A stretch of 64,000 nucleotides of DNA, taken from NCBI RefSeq assembly GCF_014023275.1, contig NZ_CP054698.1:1116001-1180000 (forward strand), given 5' to 3'. Both the position numbers and the translations under genes were made by a program. Of the stretch, positions 49,343 through 58,447 are shown piece after piece. The stretch's first letter is position 1; the number at the start of each line of letters is the position of its first letter. Origin of the DNA: Nostoc edaphicum CCNP1411. GTDB taxonomy: Bacteria; Cyanobacteriota; Cyanobacteriia; Cyanobacteriales; Nostocaceae. The notes under the pieces are model-generated. The model had not been told where the DNA came from. It did not search any database and was given only the letters and a program-made list of their open reading frames with translations.

Positions 49343-49639
49343 GATGATGTTTAAAAGTCCTCTTCTCGGTAGTAAAACGTTCTAGATCCCCCTAAATCCC
49401 GCGATAAGTTGGGGGACTTTGATTCCAGTTCCCCCCTTAAAAAGCAGTCCTCGAATTACCCCACCCTAACCCTCCCCGATGCATTGGGGAGGGAACTAAA
49501 TGTTCCGGTTTCCCCCCTTGGCAAGGGGGGATTAAGGGGGGTAATTTTATTTGTGTATACACCGTAGCCTTAAAAAGGCGGGCTAGCGGGGATCTAGAAG
49601 TACTTAAATATCACAGCCGACCACTTTTCAAACAACCTC
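49343..49639. mobile_element. MITE family 1, copy C, with nested family 2 element
   Basis: Left end GATGATGTTTAAAAG and right end CTTTTCAAACAACCTC are flanked by TAA on both sides. Inside is a partial family 2 element ending TGTATACACCGTAGC (to 49566), plus GGGGGGATTAAGGGGGG-type stems. Confidence 0.82.
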
Positions 49640-49860
49640 TAAGAGAATGGAAATAAATGGTTGTAATACCCTTAACTTCTGAGGTTTATACGGTGTGTTG
49701 TCGGCAAAATTTGCTAACGCTAATCACACAGTTTGGAAAACCTACTGAAGAGTCAAGACGTTATATTTTTTAAGTCATTCTATTACAACCAAATTAACTT
49801 GGTATAACAACCATCGTCATCCAAAAACTAAATAGGTAGCCTCAATGAGGCTAAGGAATG

Positions 49861-50352
49861 CTAAATTTCGGCACCTGCTTTTGATTCGGCACCCATTGGC
49901 GAAACATAATCACGGAAAAGAGTAATCTGTTGCTCAAAGGCTAATCCTTGAATTCTGCCAAACAACGCTTTAGCTTCTGGAGAAAGTTGATAATCATCAG
50001 GCATGGGAATAATAGTGGCATTTTCCATACCTTGAGATAATCGATACCAAAACAGTAGCTTGGTGGTATCACCCAAAGAACCATATTCACGAGAAATTTG
50101 GGTATCCACTTTATTAATCAAATCACGCTGAACTTGTAATTGTTCTTCGTGAGATAATTCCTTAACTTGATTAAACAAACCTTCAGCGATTTCTGAAGAA
50201 GCAGTGCTAGCACCAGGAGCGGCTGGCGTAATTGAACCGCCTATTTCTTTATAGATAAACCAAAATAAAGCGAGTTGTTGATCCACATTTAAGTTTTGCC
50301 AAGCCTGAACATGTTCACGAATAGTTGGATCGTTAGTTTGTGTGTATGTCAT
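49861..50352 (-). CDS. Helical carotenoid protein (OCP N-terminal domain paralogue)
   Basis: A 163-residue single-domain homologue of the carotenoid-binding N-domain of orange carotenoid protein: VQAWQNLNVDQQLALFWFIYKEIGGSITPAAPG, LLFWYRLSQGMENATIIPMP and the C-terminal AKALFGRIQGLAFEQQITLF. There is no NTF2-like regulatory domain. Such HCPs bind a ketocarotenoid and quench singlet oxygen or phycobilisome excitation. GGAG lies 8 bp before ATG 50352. It is the first of a group of stress-type genes. Confidence 0.93.
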   Translation of the reverse strand: MTYTQTNDPTIREHVQAWQNLNVDQQLALFWFIYKEIGGSITPAAPGASTASSEIAEGLFNQVKELSHEEQLQVQRDLINKVDTQISREYGSLGDTTKLLFWYRLSQGMENATIIPMPDDYQLSPEAKALFGRIQGLAFEQQITLFRDYVSPMGAESKAGAEI

Positions 50353-50463
50353 GATTAACTCCAATTACATTTACCAGTACTATTAGCAACATTAACAAAT
50401 GTATATTTGTACTTTTAACCTACTGAAGACAGATGTCTTGGAATCATAAAGAAGAACAATTAT

Positions 50464-50669
50464 TAGTCCTGTATTAAAAGCATTACAGTTAGATAATCCC
50501 CAAAATCAACAGCTAAAATAATGCTTGGCAAGGGCAAGTTAAAGAAATTAGCAGTTGGAATACTAATTTATTTAGAGATTTTCAAAAGCTATTTCGGTGG
50601 ATAGATGTTAATTTTATTGTGGCAGTACTTAGAAAAGCACTGCCTAGTTTAGAGACATCCAATTTATGA
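50464..50669 (+). pseudogene. Possible frameshifted gene remnant
   Basis: Two consecutive frames read ISPVLKALQLDNPQNQQLK and then NAWQGQVKEISSWNTNLFRD...VAVLRKALPSLETSNL before TGA at 50669, as if one ancient ORF had suffered a frameshift near 50516. No start codon or family is recognised, so it is a weak candidate. Confidence 0.3.
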
Positions 50670-50696
50670 ATGTAGAGTTTTAAATTGTTATTGAGC

Positions 50697-51095
50697 TTAT
50701 TCTGGCCGATTTTGATAATCTTCAGAAGACTTTGGATCTAACTCCCAGCGATCGCCATCACGGTCTTCTAAAATATCATTGGTATGCAGAAACTCAGAAT
50801 CATCCATTTTTAGCCCCACTGCGGCTCCTATATCCTCAGTTACATTTTTATCGGGAGTAGAAGCAGTACCACCAACAGCCTCATCTCCAACTGCATCTGC
50901 ATCTTGCCAATAAGCATCAACATCTCCACCAGTGAGTTCAGGACTAGTTTCTGTGTACTCCTGTCTTTGTGCTGCCATTGAGCGCCCACCAATATTGTAT
51001 CCCGGCAAGTCTTTCACACCAGTACCGTAGGATTCGGTAATTTCTTCTGGCAAATCATTGCTTTTGTTTTCGTCATGATGATTTTTTTCTGCCAT
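50697..51095 (-). CDS. DUF6335 family protein
   Basis: A 132-residue acidic, probably partly disordered protein with the conserved SPELTGGDVDAYWQDADAVG, DEAVGGTASTPDKNVTEDIG and DRDGDRWELDPKSSEDY of DUF6335, widespread in cyanobacteria and of unknown function. I start at ATG 51095 (MAEKNHHDE), as in relatives; an in-frame upstream start would add nine residues. It belongs to the stress-type gene group. Confidence 0.82.
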   Translation of the reverse strand: MAEKNHHDENKSNDLPEEITESYGTGVKDLPGYNIGGRSMAAQRQEYTETSPELTGGDVDAYWQDADAVGDEAVGGTASTPDKNVTEDIGAAVGLKMDDSEFLHTNDILEDRDGDRWELDPKSSEDYQNRPE

Positions 51096-51448
51096 GATAC
51101 TAGCCCATTTCTGCATTCTCACAATAACGTTTTACTGTCACAAACTTGTCTAACTAGAGATGTATAGCTAATAAAATAATCTATCCCCTGGGAACGAAGC
51201 TAAACTAGCGATCGCGCCATAAGATTGTAAATATGAATTCATGGTCAAGCAACTTGTAGTTGAAGTTTTTAGTTATGAGTTAGGAGTTATTAAACCGAAA
51301 CTATTCAGTAGCTAATTTCTGACTCGTAACTATTTTATTCAGAAAAAATAAAATTTTAAGTTTAGCATTTTAACTTTTATTGATGTTTTAAAACACCTGA
51401 ATGCTAAACAAAAAGATATTCAATAATTTTGAGCAGCGGAGGTACACA
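51096..51448. other. Divergent promoter region of DUF6335 and DUF2267 genes
   Basis: No other gene is visible. It includes one HIP1 octamer and AT-rich sequence. The GGAGG at 51438-51442 decides the GTG start of the DUF2267 gene. Confidence 0.4.
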
Positions 51449-51850
51449 GTGGAATACGACGAGTTCATTACACACGTACAAAGCCTTGCCCAATCAGATT
51501 CTCGTGAAGAGGCAGAACGTGCTACCCGTGCCACATTAGAAACCCTTAAAGAACGGATAGCTGGTGATGAAGCACAAGAACTAGCTGCAAATTTGCCCCA
51601 ACCATTAGGCGATTATTTGCGAGGAAGAGAAGGAGATAGTGGTAAGACTTTCAACTTGCAAGAGTTTATTACACGTGCAAGTCAAAAAGAAAATATAGAA
51701 CCAACCACAGCGGCAATTCATGTTCGGGCTGTATTTGCAGTGTTGCAAAATGCCATTAACCCAGAAACATTTGCAGCTTTTCACGCCTATTTTTCTCACG
51801 ATTATGAAGAACTATTTACTATTTCACCAACAGGTGAAGTACCCGCATAG
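51449..51850 (+). CDS. DUF2267 domain protein
   Basis: A 133-residue helical protein, VEYDEFITHVQSLAQSDSRE..., with ATRATLETLKERIAGDEAQE and LAANLPQPLGDYLRG typical of DUF2267, two repeats of which fill the protein. GTG at 51449 is chosen over upstream ATGs because GGAGG sits 6 bp before it and homology begins there. DUF2267 genes commonly sit in cyanobacterial stress clusters. A 10-bp stem CAAGATTTTT/AAAAATCTTG at 51860-51885 follows it. Confidence 0.85.
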   Translation: MEYDEFITHVQSLAQSDSREEAERATRATLETLKERIAGDEAQELAANLPQPLGDYLRGREGDSGKTFNLQEFITRASQKENIEPTTAAIHVRAVFAVLQNAINPETFAAFHAYFSHDYEELFTISPTGEVPA

Positions 51851-51859
51851 TAGGAAATT

Positions 51860-51885
51860 CAAGATTTTTCTTCTTAAAAATCTTG
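51860..51885 (+). terminator. Hairpin after DUF2267 gene
   Basis: CAAGATTTTT pairs with AAAAATCTTG, 10 bp after the stop codon. The stem is AT-rich and lacks a long T tract, so it may be only a partial terminator. Confidence 0.45.
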
Positions 51886-51957
51886 GTTGTTAAACTGTCC
51901 TCATCGATAAATATTGTAGCTAGTTAAATACTAGAAATAAACAGGTAATACCATTTT

Positions 51958-53055
51958 ATGACTGACCATAACAATCATTCCGGTAAGAAAAAAGTTGCTA
52001 TCCTCATTGAACAAGCAGTAGAGGATGCAGAATTTACAGTTCCTTATAATGGACTAAAACAAGCAGGAATGGAGGTAGTAGTCCTTGGTTCCCGAATGAA
52101 TGAAAAATATAAGGGCAAACGCGGTAAACTTAGCATCCAAGCTGATGGTACTACAACAGAAGCGATCGCAGCCGAATTCGATGCAGTGGTGATTCCGGGT
52201 GGTATGGCGCCCGATAAAATGCGACGCAACCCCAACACAGTACGCTTTGTACAAGAGGCTATACAACAAGGGAAATTAGTCGCTGCGGTTTGTCACGGGC
52301 CACAAGTTTTGATTGAAGGCGACTTGCTCAAGGGTAAACAAGTCACTGGGTTTAGCGCTATTGCTAAGGACATGATTAACGCTGGCGCAAATTATGTAGA
52401 TGAGCCGGTGGTAGTTGACGGAAATTTGATTACATCTCGTGAACCCGGAGACTTGGCAATTTTCACCACAGCTATTTTGAGCCGTTTGGGTTATGGTGGC
52501 AAAGATGCTGCATTGCCAAATGAAAAAGACACAACTGCTGAATGGTGGAAACTGGCTGATGCTTGGGGTGGCTCAACTAAAGGTGATATTAGCAGAGGTT
52601 TAAATACTGCCCTTACTGGTGAACGTTATTCACTGGAAGCATTGGATAAGTACTTTGAAAAGGAATCAGATGGGGAAGTCAAATCACTCTTTCAAGAGAT
52701 AATTGGTAATAAACAACGCCACATTGAAAAGCTAGAAACCTATCTTCAGATATTGGGCGAGAAACCCTCTTTAGGAGCAAATATTGCCAATCAGTATGCC
52801 AAAGTGAAAACTGCCTTGACAGGAAGTGATGACATATATCAGTTGCGTTCTGCTTTAGGAGATGTACAAACTGGTATCGGCGATATTGGTAATTTGTGTG
52901 CAACGTACACTGACCCAGTGGCAACTGCTATTTTCAAAGAAATTTACCACGATTTATTGAAATACGAACAGCGATTAGCAGAGTTGTATCGGGCGCGAAT
53001 AGGCGCTCAGATTAAGCCTCCTAAGCCGACTACAGGGGCAGCTGTATCAATGTAA
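51958..53055 (+). CDS. DJ-1/PfpI protein fused to a C-terminal ferritin-like helical domain
   Basis: A 365-residue protein. Residues 10-185 are a PfpI/DJ-1 domain with the nucleophile elbow AAVCHGPQ (Cys112, His113) and the upstream Glu of VEDAEF. Residues 205-345 form helices, KYFEKESDGEVKSLFQEIIG and KEIYHDLLKYEQRLAELYRA, resembling DUF2383/ferritin-like four-helix units. PfpI members act as deglycases, chaperones or proteases under stress. The joint architecture suggests one stress protein that may also bind metal; this is inference. Confidence 0.82.
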   Translation: MTDHNNHSGKKKVAILIEQAVEDAEFTVPYNGLKQAGMEVVVLGSRMNEKYKGKRGKLSIQADGTTTEAIAAEFDAVVIPGGMAPDKMRRNPNTVRFVQEAIQQGKLVAAVCHGPQVLIEGDLLKGKQVTGFSAIAKDMINAGANYVDEPVVVDGNLITSREPGDLAIFTTAILSRLGYGGKDAALPNEKDTTAEWWKLADAWGGSTKGDISRGLNTALTGERYSLEALDKYFEKESDGEVKSLFQEIIGNKQRHIEKLETYLQILGEKPSLGANIANQYAKVKTALTGSDDIYQLRSALGDVQTGIGDIGNLCATYTDPVATAIFKEIYHDLLKYEQRLAELYRARIGAQIKPPKPTTGAAVSM

Positions 53056-53077
53056 CTGAACGAACCGCAGAGGCGCA

Positions 53078-53189
53078 GTCTGTCCCAAAAGTTTTGAAGG
53101 GTTATAAAAGTTTGTAGTAAGGACTTTAGTCCTGGATTTTTAAGCACTTAAGTGCTTACTACAAACATTGCAAAATTAATGGGACAGAC
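53078..53189. mobile_element. MITE with GTCTGTCCCAAAAG ends
   Basis: GTCTGTCCCAAAAGTTTTG and CAAAATTAATGGGACAGAC are inverted (16 of 19 matches). The core is a GTTTGTAGTAAGGACTTTAG .. CTTACTACAAAC stem, 23 bp after the PfpI fusion gene. Confidence 0.75.
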
Positions 53190-53257
53190 CACTAGAAACA
53201 AGAAAGTTTAGTTTTTGCACCTCTGTGGTTAATTTACTGTGATGGAGAGATAAAAAA

Positions 53258-53956
53258 GTGACTTCAACATCAGGCGATAAACTCACTAACAGTCAGAGTG
53301 AAGCTAGTGAAGTAGAGCGTTGGGCATCTCTCATCGGTGGCGGTGCGATGGTGCTGATGGGTCTAAAGCAAGGTTCATTGCGGGGAGCACTAACGGCTTT
53401 AGCTGGCGGCGGTTTGATTTATCAAGGTGCAACCAAGCAAAGCACAATTCAGCAAGCACAGGAAGCAATAGGGATAAACCAACCCATCAAAGTTGAAAAG
53501 ACGGTAACAATTAATAAATCGGCAGAAGAATTGTATCGCTTTTGGCACAACTTTGAGAATCTGCCCACATTTATGAAGCATCTTAAATCTGTCAAGGTGT
53601 ACAACGAAAAACGTTCTCATTGGATAGCCAATGCACCTTTAGGTAACAGCGTAGAATGGGATGCAGAAATTCTCGAAGACCGGGAAAATGAATTTATTTC
53701 TTGGGCTTCTGTGGAAGGTGCAGACGTTGATAATTCTGGTTTTGTCCGCTTCAAAAAAGCACCACTCGATCGTGGTACGGAAGTAAAGATTGTCTTGGAG
53801 TATAACCCACCAGGTGGAGCATTGGGAGCTACCGTAGCTAAACTTTTTGGTGAAGAACCAGAACAGCAAATTGGTGATGAATTGCGCCGCTTTAAAATGC
53901 TCATGGAAGCAGGTGAAATTGCCACAACCGCAGGTCAATCTTCTGGACATAATTAG
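53258..53956 (+). CDS. DUF2892-SRPBCC two-domain protein
   Basis: A 232-residue protein from a GTG start with GGAGAG upstream. Residues 18-65 are a DUF2892-like membrane hairpin (ERWASLIGGGAMVLMGL, ALTALAGGGLIYQGATK). Residues 75-220 are a START/SRPBCC lipid- or pigment-binding domain (VTINKSAEELYRFWHNFENL, PTFMKHLKSVKVYN). It is similar to proteins found next to Zn-alcohol dehydrogenases in cyanobacterial stress clusters. The same frame continues after its stop for a relic broken by a MITE at 54014-54154. Confidence 0.85.
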   Translation: MTSTSGDKLTNSQSEASEVERWASLIGGGAMVLMGLKQGSLRGALTALAGGGLIYQGATKQSTIQQAQEAIGINQPIKVEKTVTINKSAEELYRFWHNFENLPTFMKHLKSVKVYNEKRSHWIANAPLGNSVEWDAEILEDRENEFISWASVEGADVDNSGFVRFKKAPLDRGTEVKIVLEYNPPGGALGATVAKLFGEEPEQQIGDELRRFKMLMEAGEIATTAGQSSGHN

Positions 53957-54216
53957 TTTTACCCAACGCCTGAAAATGGCGAAAAGTTTGCCAAAGCAGA
54001 AGTGATTAACTAGGAAGTAAGTGGGCGTAAATAATTAAAGGTTTGTAGTGGAGACTTTAGTCTTCTCTTAAGGGCTAAAGCCCTTACTACGAGCTAATTA
54101 AATTGAATTTAACATTACTTAATGTAGTTTGATTTGTTCTTGCCCACTTACTTCGTTAATGCTGGCGAAGCGTTGAAAGAGATGCATAGTGGTCGTGGTG
54201 ACGAATGTATTTAGAT
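53957..54216 (+). pseudogene. Gene relic split by a MITE
   Basis: After the SRPBCC stop, the same frame reads FYPTPENGEKFAKAEVIN up to the element, and after it NAGEALKEMHSGRGDECI until a stop near 54210. With the element removed and one TTAA copy kept, the two parts join in frame. The peptide AGEALKEM.SGRG resembles [12 protein letters not shown] of the nearby alcohol dehydrogenase. Confidence 0.5.
54014..54154. mobile_element. 141-bp MITE with perfect GAAGTAAGTGGGC ends
   Basis: The 13-bp inverted ends GAAGTAAGTGGGC and GCCCACTTACTTC are perfect. The core holds a GTTTGTAGTGGAGACTTTAG repeat. It interrupts the relic described above. Confidence 0.85.
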
Positions 54217-54349
54217 AAGGCATCCCACGTCCATCACATTTTTCAACAAGAAAAGGATAGCTCCATCAAAGTTATTCTTAAACTCTGAATGGTGAATAGT
54301 CATTCAGTCATTTGAATTGTACACCCAACAGAATGTAATTGAGGTTTTT

Positions 54350-54730
54350 ATGAATCGAGTAATTTCATGGTTGCGGAATATTCGGATCTCCCAAGTACTT
54401 GTAGTTTTCTTGGTAGGATTTATGTTTTTACTGGGTCAAGCTTTTAGCTCCGCTAACATAGCACAAGCTGATGTTAAAACTCCAGAGGGTACTTATTATA
54501 AAGGTGTACCAGATCAGCAAGGTGAAATCAGAAACGATACCCAAGTTGGAAATACCCAAAATCCGTTAAAAGAAGCTGCTGACAATATCCGTGAAAAGCT
54601 AAATCTAGATGAAGAAACTCCTAGAGCTACAAAAGAGTTTTTTGATCCTGCAACAAACAAAGTTAGAGAAAATGGTCAACCATTAACTAAAACGGAAGAA
54701 GGTTATTACCGAACTCCTGCTACTAGATAA
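54350..54730 (+). CDS. Small exported or membrane-anchored protein, DUF6658-like
   Basis: A 126-residue protein from ATG 54350, with GAGG 6 bp upstream. MNRVISWLRNIRISQVLVVF...VGFMFLLGQAFSS is a signal or anchor segment, followed by a hydrophilic, Asn/Glu/Lys-rich tail with DNIREKLNLDEETPRATKEF. It resembles the DUF6658 group of cyanobacterial envelope proteins from memory of the start. Function unknown; it lies in the stress-type cluster upstream of the alcohol dehydrogenase. Confidence 0.65.
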   Translation: MNRVISWLRNIRISQVLVVFLVGFMFLLGQAFSSANIAQADVKTPEGTYYKGVPDQQGEIRNDTQVGNTQNPLKEAADNIREKLNLDEETPRATKEFFDPATNKVRENGQPLTKTEEGYYRTPATR

Positions 54731-54910
54731 TGAAGAAATAGGGTCTAAGCTTATAACAATTTTTAAGTCTCATTGCTTGACTAATATATTGTCGCGTAAG
54801 CCTTGACTAGTTACAGAGATGCGATAATTATCGCGTCTCTAAATTAGACCAAATCAAGATATTTATCTTGATATTATTTAGCCATAAATTCTAATTAAGG
54901 ACTAATAGTT

Positions 54911-56080
54911 ATGAAAGCAGTTTGCTGGTATGGAGCAAACGATGTGCGGGTGGAAACAGTTCCCGACCCCAAAATTATCAATCCACGTGATGCCATTATT
55001 AAAATTACTTCCACAGCAATTTGTGGTTCTGATTTGCATCTTTACAACGGCTACATCCCCACAATGGAAAAGGGCGATATCCTTGGTCATGAATTCATGG
55101 GGGAAGTCGTAGAACTGGGAAGTGCAGTTAAAAATGTGAACGTAGGCGATCGCGTGGTTGTTCCTTTCACCATCTCCTGCGGTAACTGCTTTTTCTGCAA
55201 TCGGGATTTATGGTCACTGTGCGACAACTCTAACCCCAATGCTTGGTTAGTAGAAAAGCAAATGGGTCATTCACCATCAGGTCTGTTTGGCTACTCTCAC
55301 TTATTTGGTGGTTACGCTGGTGGTCAAGCCGAGTATGCACGAGTGCCATTTGCCGATGTTGGTCTGTTCAAAATTCCCGATAGTTTGACGGATGAGCAAG
55401 TACTATTTTTAACTGATATTTTCCCCACTGGATATATGGCAGCTGAAAACTGCAACATCAAACCTGGTGATATTGTCGCCGTTTGGGGTTGTGGGCCAGT
55501 GGGACAATTTGCTATTCAAAGCGCATATCTTCTTGGTGCAGAACGGGTTATTGCCATTGACCGCGTTCCTGAACGCCTACAAATGGCTAAAGAATACGGC
55601 AAAGCTGAAATCCTTAACTACGAAGAAGTGGATGTAGGCGAAGCACTCAAAGAAATGACTGGCGGTCGTGGCCCCGATGCTTGCATTGATGCAGTAGGAA
55701 TGGAGGCACACGGCACAGATTTTATGGCGTTGTACGACCAAGTAAAGCAAGCAGTACGTTTAGAAACAGACCGTCCGACGGCATTACGCCAAGTAATTGT
55801 GTCTTGTAGGAAAGGTGGTCACGTATCAATTCCAGGTGTGTACGGTGGCTTTGTAGACAAAGTGCCGATGGGTGCTGCTATGAACAAGGGACTAACCTTG
55901 AAAATGGGACAAACACATGTCCACAAGTATCTAAAACCTTTGCTAGAACACGTTCAAAACGGTGATATCGATCCAACCTTTATCATCACTCACAGATTAC
56001 CTCTAGAACAAGCGCCCCACGGCTACGAAATTTTTAAGGACAAGAAAGATAACTGCATCAAAGTTGTACTCAAACCGTGA
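54911..56080 (+). CDS. Zinc-dependent alcohol dehydrogenase, formaldehyde-dehydrogenase-like
   Basis: A 389-residue MDR enzyme. Catalytic zinc ligands Cys38, His60 and Glu61 ([17 protein letters not shown]) and the structural zinc cysteines 90, 93, 96 and 104 ([16 protein letters not shown]) are all present. The Rossmann motif is [11 protein letters not shown]. The extended loop with [20 protein letters not shown] matches the glutathione-independent formaldehyde dehydrogenase-like subfamily. Probably an NAD-linked aldehyde/alcohol detoxifier; substrate not certain. Cupin gene follows. Confidence 0.92.
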   Translation: MKAVCWYGANDVRVETVPDPKIINPRDAIIKITSTAICGSDLHLYNGYIPTMEKGDILGHEFMGEVVELGSAVKNVNVGDRVVVPFTISCGNCFFCNRDLWSLCDNSNPNAWLVEKQMGHSPSGLFGYSHLFGGYAGGQAEYARVPFADVGLFKIPDSLTDEQVLFLTDIFPTGYMAAENCNIKPGDIVAVWGCGPVGQFAIQSAYLLGAERVIAIDRVPERLQMAKEYGKAEILNYEEVDVGEALKEMTGGRGPDACIDAVGMEAHGTDFMALYDQVKQAVRLETDRPTALRQVIVSCRKGGHVSIPGVYGGFVDKVPMGAAMNKGLTLKMGQTHVHKYLKPLLEHVQNGDIDPTFIITHRLPLEQAPHGYEIFKDKKDNCIKVVLKP

Positions 56081-56091
56081 AGGGAATAGGG

Positions 56092-56150
56092 AGTAGGTTA
56101 CAGGTTACAGGGTACAGGTTACAGGGTACAGGTTACAGGGTACAGATTAT
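56092..56150. repeat. Tandem ACAGGGTACAGGTT repeat
   Basis: About four units of a 14-bp repeat GGTTACAGGGTACA lie between the alcohol dehydrogenase and the cupin gene. Confidence 0.8.
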
Positions 56151-56225
56151 GCCCTATCACCTGTCACCTTTCACCTCTCCCCTAATCCCAATGCCCAAAT
56201 TTAAAACTATAAAGAGGCAAAAAAT

Positions 56226-56567
56226 ATGTCTGATACAACCGTTATCAAAGTAGACTCTAGTCATTCTCCTAAAGGTCAACTTGGTCAGAAATATCTTGCA
56301 TCTGGCAAAAGCATTTCCATGCGCCTGTGGGAGAATGAGCAACCAAATGAACCTAAAGATTCAACAGCACGGGAATATGAGACTGTTGGTTACGTAATCA
56401 ATGGTCGTGCAGAATTACATATTGAAGGGCAAACAATTTTGCTAGAGCCTGGAAGTTCTTGGGTAGTACCAAAAGGAGCCAGCCACACCTATAAAATTCT
56501 AGAACCATTCACTGCTGTTGAAGCAACCAGTCCACCCGCTCAAGTTCACGGGCGAGATGAAAACTGA
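56226..56567 (+). CDS. Cupin-domain protein
   Basis: A 113-residue single-cupin protein: GYVINGRAELHIEGQTILLE, LEPGSSWVVPKGASHTYKIL. His and Glu residues of the two cupin motifs are partly kept, so metal binding is plausible. It follows the alcohol dehydrogenase by 145 bp on the same strand, the last gene of the stress-type group. Enzymatic role unknown. Confidence 0.88.
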   Translation: MSDTTVIKVDSSHSPKGQLGQKYLASGKSISMRLWENEQPNEPKDSTAREYETVGYVINGRAELHIEGQTILLEPGSSWVVPKGASHTYKILEPFTAVEATSPPAQVHGRDEN

Positions 56568-56648
56568 TTTGCAGTGATCTAAAATTTTGCGATCGCTATA
56601 GCCGCTTTCAATTGCACGGAACATAGAGCATTCGTAGGGGAACAAGAA

Positions 56649-56771
56649 TAGACCTCTTGCAAAAACATATTTTTGCAAGAGAGGGAAAAGGGTAAAGGTT
56701 AAAGGGAAAGGATTTTGAGTTTCTTTACCCTTTTCCCCTTCCCCTTTACCCCGACTTTTGCAAGAAGTCTA
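56649..56771. mobile_element. MITE with TAGACCTCTTGCAAAA ends
   Basis: TAGACCTCTTGCAAAA and TTTTGCAAGAAGTCTA are inverted ends (15 of 16) around GGGAAAGG/CCTTTCCC-type pairing arms; a second internal TTTTTGCAAGAG occurs at 56669-56680. Confidence 0.75.
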
Positions 56772-56802
56772 ATATTGTTCCTCTTTATACTGTGCATGAA
56801 TA

Positions 56803-57768
56803 TTAGCGATGAAGTGACACTTCCCCCAGTATTTCCAAAAGCGATCGCTCCATAACTTCACTGACAAATTTATTACCTTGCAAGTTGAGGTGAATATGGT
56901 CGTGAAACAAACCTTGCGGGTTGGTGGTTGAATTGAAGCTCGGCAAAAAATCTATATAGTTAATTTGCTGTGCTTTGGTAAATTCGCTCAAGCGCTGACG
57001 TGCTTTAATTTCGTAATCACGGGGGCCCGGTTCACCAATTTCTCGCAGTAAGGGAGTCATAACAAGCAGAAATTGGCTGTTGGTTTGACGAGTCAGAGCT
57101 TGAATTTTAGCGATCGCCTCCAGATTAATCCCCACGCGATCGCCTGGTTCATTTTGCACTGCTTGCAGTTCAGGAATTGGCTTTTGCTTAACGATATAAC
57201 GCTGCCACACTTCCACTAATGCCAGGGGAGGTTTACTATCTGGATAATTGCGATCGCGTCCTACTGGTAAAGATGTGGGAGGAGTAGCAAACAAATCATC
57301 GGTATTAATTAATAACACCACTGCTTGCGCGTTTAAATTGCCAAACTTTTCTAAATAAGCTAATTCGTTCCTTGGCCCCCAAGAGTTAGCTGAAGCATTT
57401 AGCACTTCTACTTCCTGGTAATTACTATTAGTGGATGATGTCAAAGAACGCATCATCAAACTAGATATTGTATTAGTCTGATCTGTCCACCAGCCACCAT
57501 TAGCAATAGAATCACCCAACAGTAAAACTCGCAGTTCAGAAGGTGCAGGTATCTTTTTGATTGGACTACCTCGCATAGAATATTCATTAATTTCAATGCG
57601 ATTCCCAAAACGACGGGTACGCTGGTTAGGAGCTAATAAATAACCAATCTGTTCATCGCCAATATAAATCAGGGGATTACCAAAACCAAACAGCGATCGC
57701 AGTCCGATCTCCACCACCACAAATAATCCCACAACCACCGCCGAAATTACGATCAGTGCCACTTTCAC
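56803..57768 (-). CDS. SGNH/GDSL-type hydrolase with N-terminal membrane anchor
   Basis: A 321-residue protein with an N-terminal helix (VALIVISAVVVGLFVVVEIG) anchoring a serine hydrolase outside the cytoplasm. The nucleophile block is VLLLGDSIANGG (Ser87), and the catalytic Asp/His pair is LFHDHIHLNLQGN (Asp290, His293). The family includes esterases and sugar O-acetylases; here a role in polysaccharide modification is possible but not shown. Single gene. Confidence 0.85.
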   Translation of the reverse strand: MKVALIVISAVVVGLFVVVEIGLRSLFGFGNPLIYIGDEQIGYLLAPNQRTRRFGNRIEINEYSMRGSPIKKIPAPSELRVLLLGDSIANGGWWTDQTNTISSLMMRSLTSSTNSNYQEVEVLNASANSWGPRNELAYLEKFGNLNAQAVVLLINTDDLFATPPTSLPVGRDRNYPDSKPPLALVEVWQRYIVKQKPIPELQAVQNEPGDRVGINLEAIAKIQALTRQTNSQFLLVMTPLLREIGEPGPRDYEIKARQRLSEFTKAQQINYIDFLPSFNSTTNPQGLFHDHIHLNLQGNKFVSEVMERSLLEILGEVSLHR

Positions 57769-57858
57769 CTACTCACGACCTTTTATACACATTTGTCAAT
57801 TGTCATTTGTCATTGGTCATTTGTCATTGGGTATAAGAAGTTAGAACTAGAAGGTTTA

Positions 57859-58019
57859 GAGGATGTTTGAAAAGTTTCTCTCTGTAACTTTAGGCACTTT
57901 AGATCCCCCCTAACCCCCCTAAAAAAGGGGGGAACTGGAGTCAAAGTCCCCCTTTTTAAGGGGGATTTAGGGGGATCTAAAACTTTTGATACCGACAAGA
58001 GGACTTTTCAAACAACCTC
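57859..58019. mobile_element. MITE family 1, copy D (intact)
   Basis: A 161-bp reference copy with ends GAGGATGTTTGAAAAG and CTTTTCAAACAACCTC, flanked by TTA on both sides. The centre is a CCCCCTAAAAAAGGGG-type stem. Confidence 0.9.
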
Positions 58020-58447
58020 TTAGGCTCAAAGTTAAGCTTCCAAAGATGAAAGTTACGCCATGTGCGACTTTATCTCAAACCTAACCCCCAACCCCTTCCC
58101 TACTAGCGTTGGGGAGCAAAAATCAAAGCCTCTCTTCTTTTAGGCTAGTTGTACACACAAGTCTAATTACCCCCCTTCCCCAATGCGGGAAGGGGGTTAG
58201 GTTTTCGTGGACTTTTCCACGTAACGTGAAAAATCAGGCTTGCTTATTTGTCATTAGACAGAGGTTATTTTATTCAAAAATCCGCCTCCAGGTGCTAGCA
58301 AAAAGTCTGCTAGACCAACCATTATGCTATCTGGCGTGTTTGTAAATATTGTGCAATTAATGACAATTGCGATCGCCACCGGAAAAGGCGGGTACGCCAT
58401 CGCGCCACAATTCGGCACAACACACTGGACTGACGGGAGGATACTGC
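58020..58447. other. Upstream region of treZ
   Basis: It contains a partial family 2 remnant (GTTGTACACACAAGTCTAAT at 58149-58168, then GCGGGAAGGGGG). The GGGAGG at 58434-58439 supports the GTG start of treZ. No promoter was identified. Confidence 0.4.
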
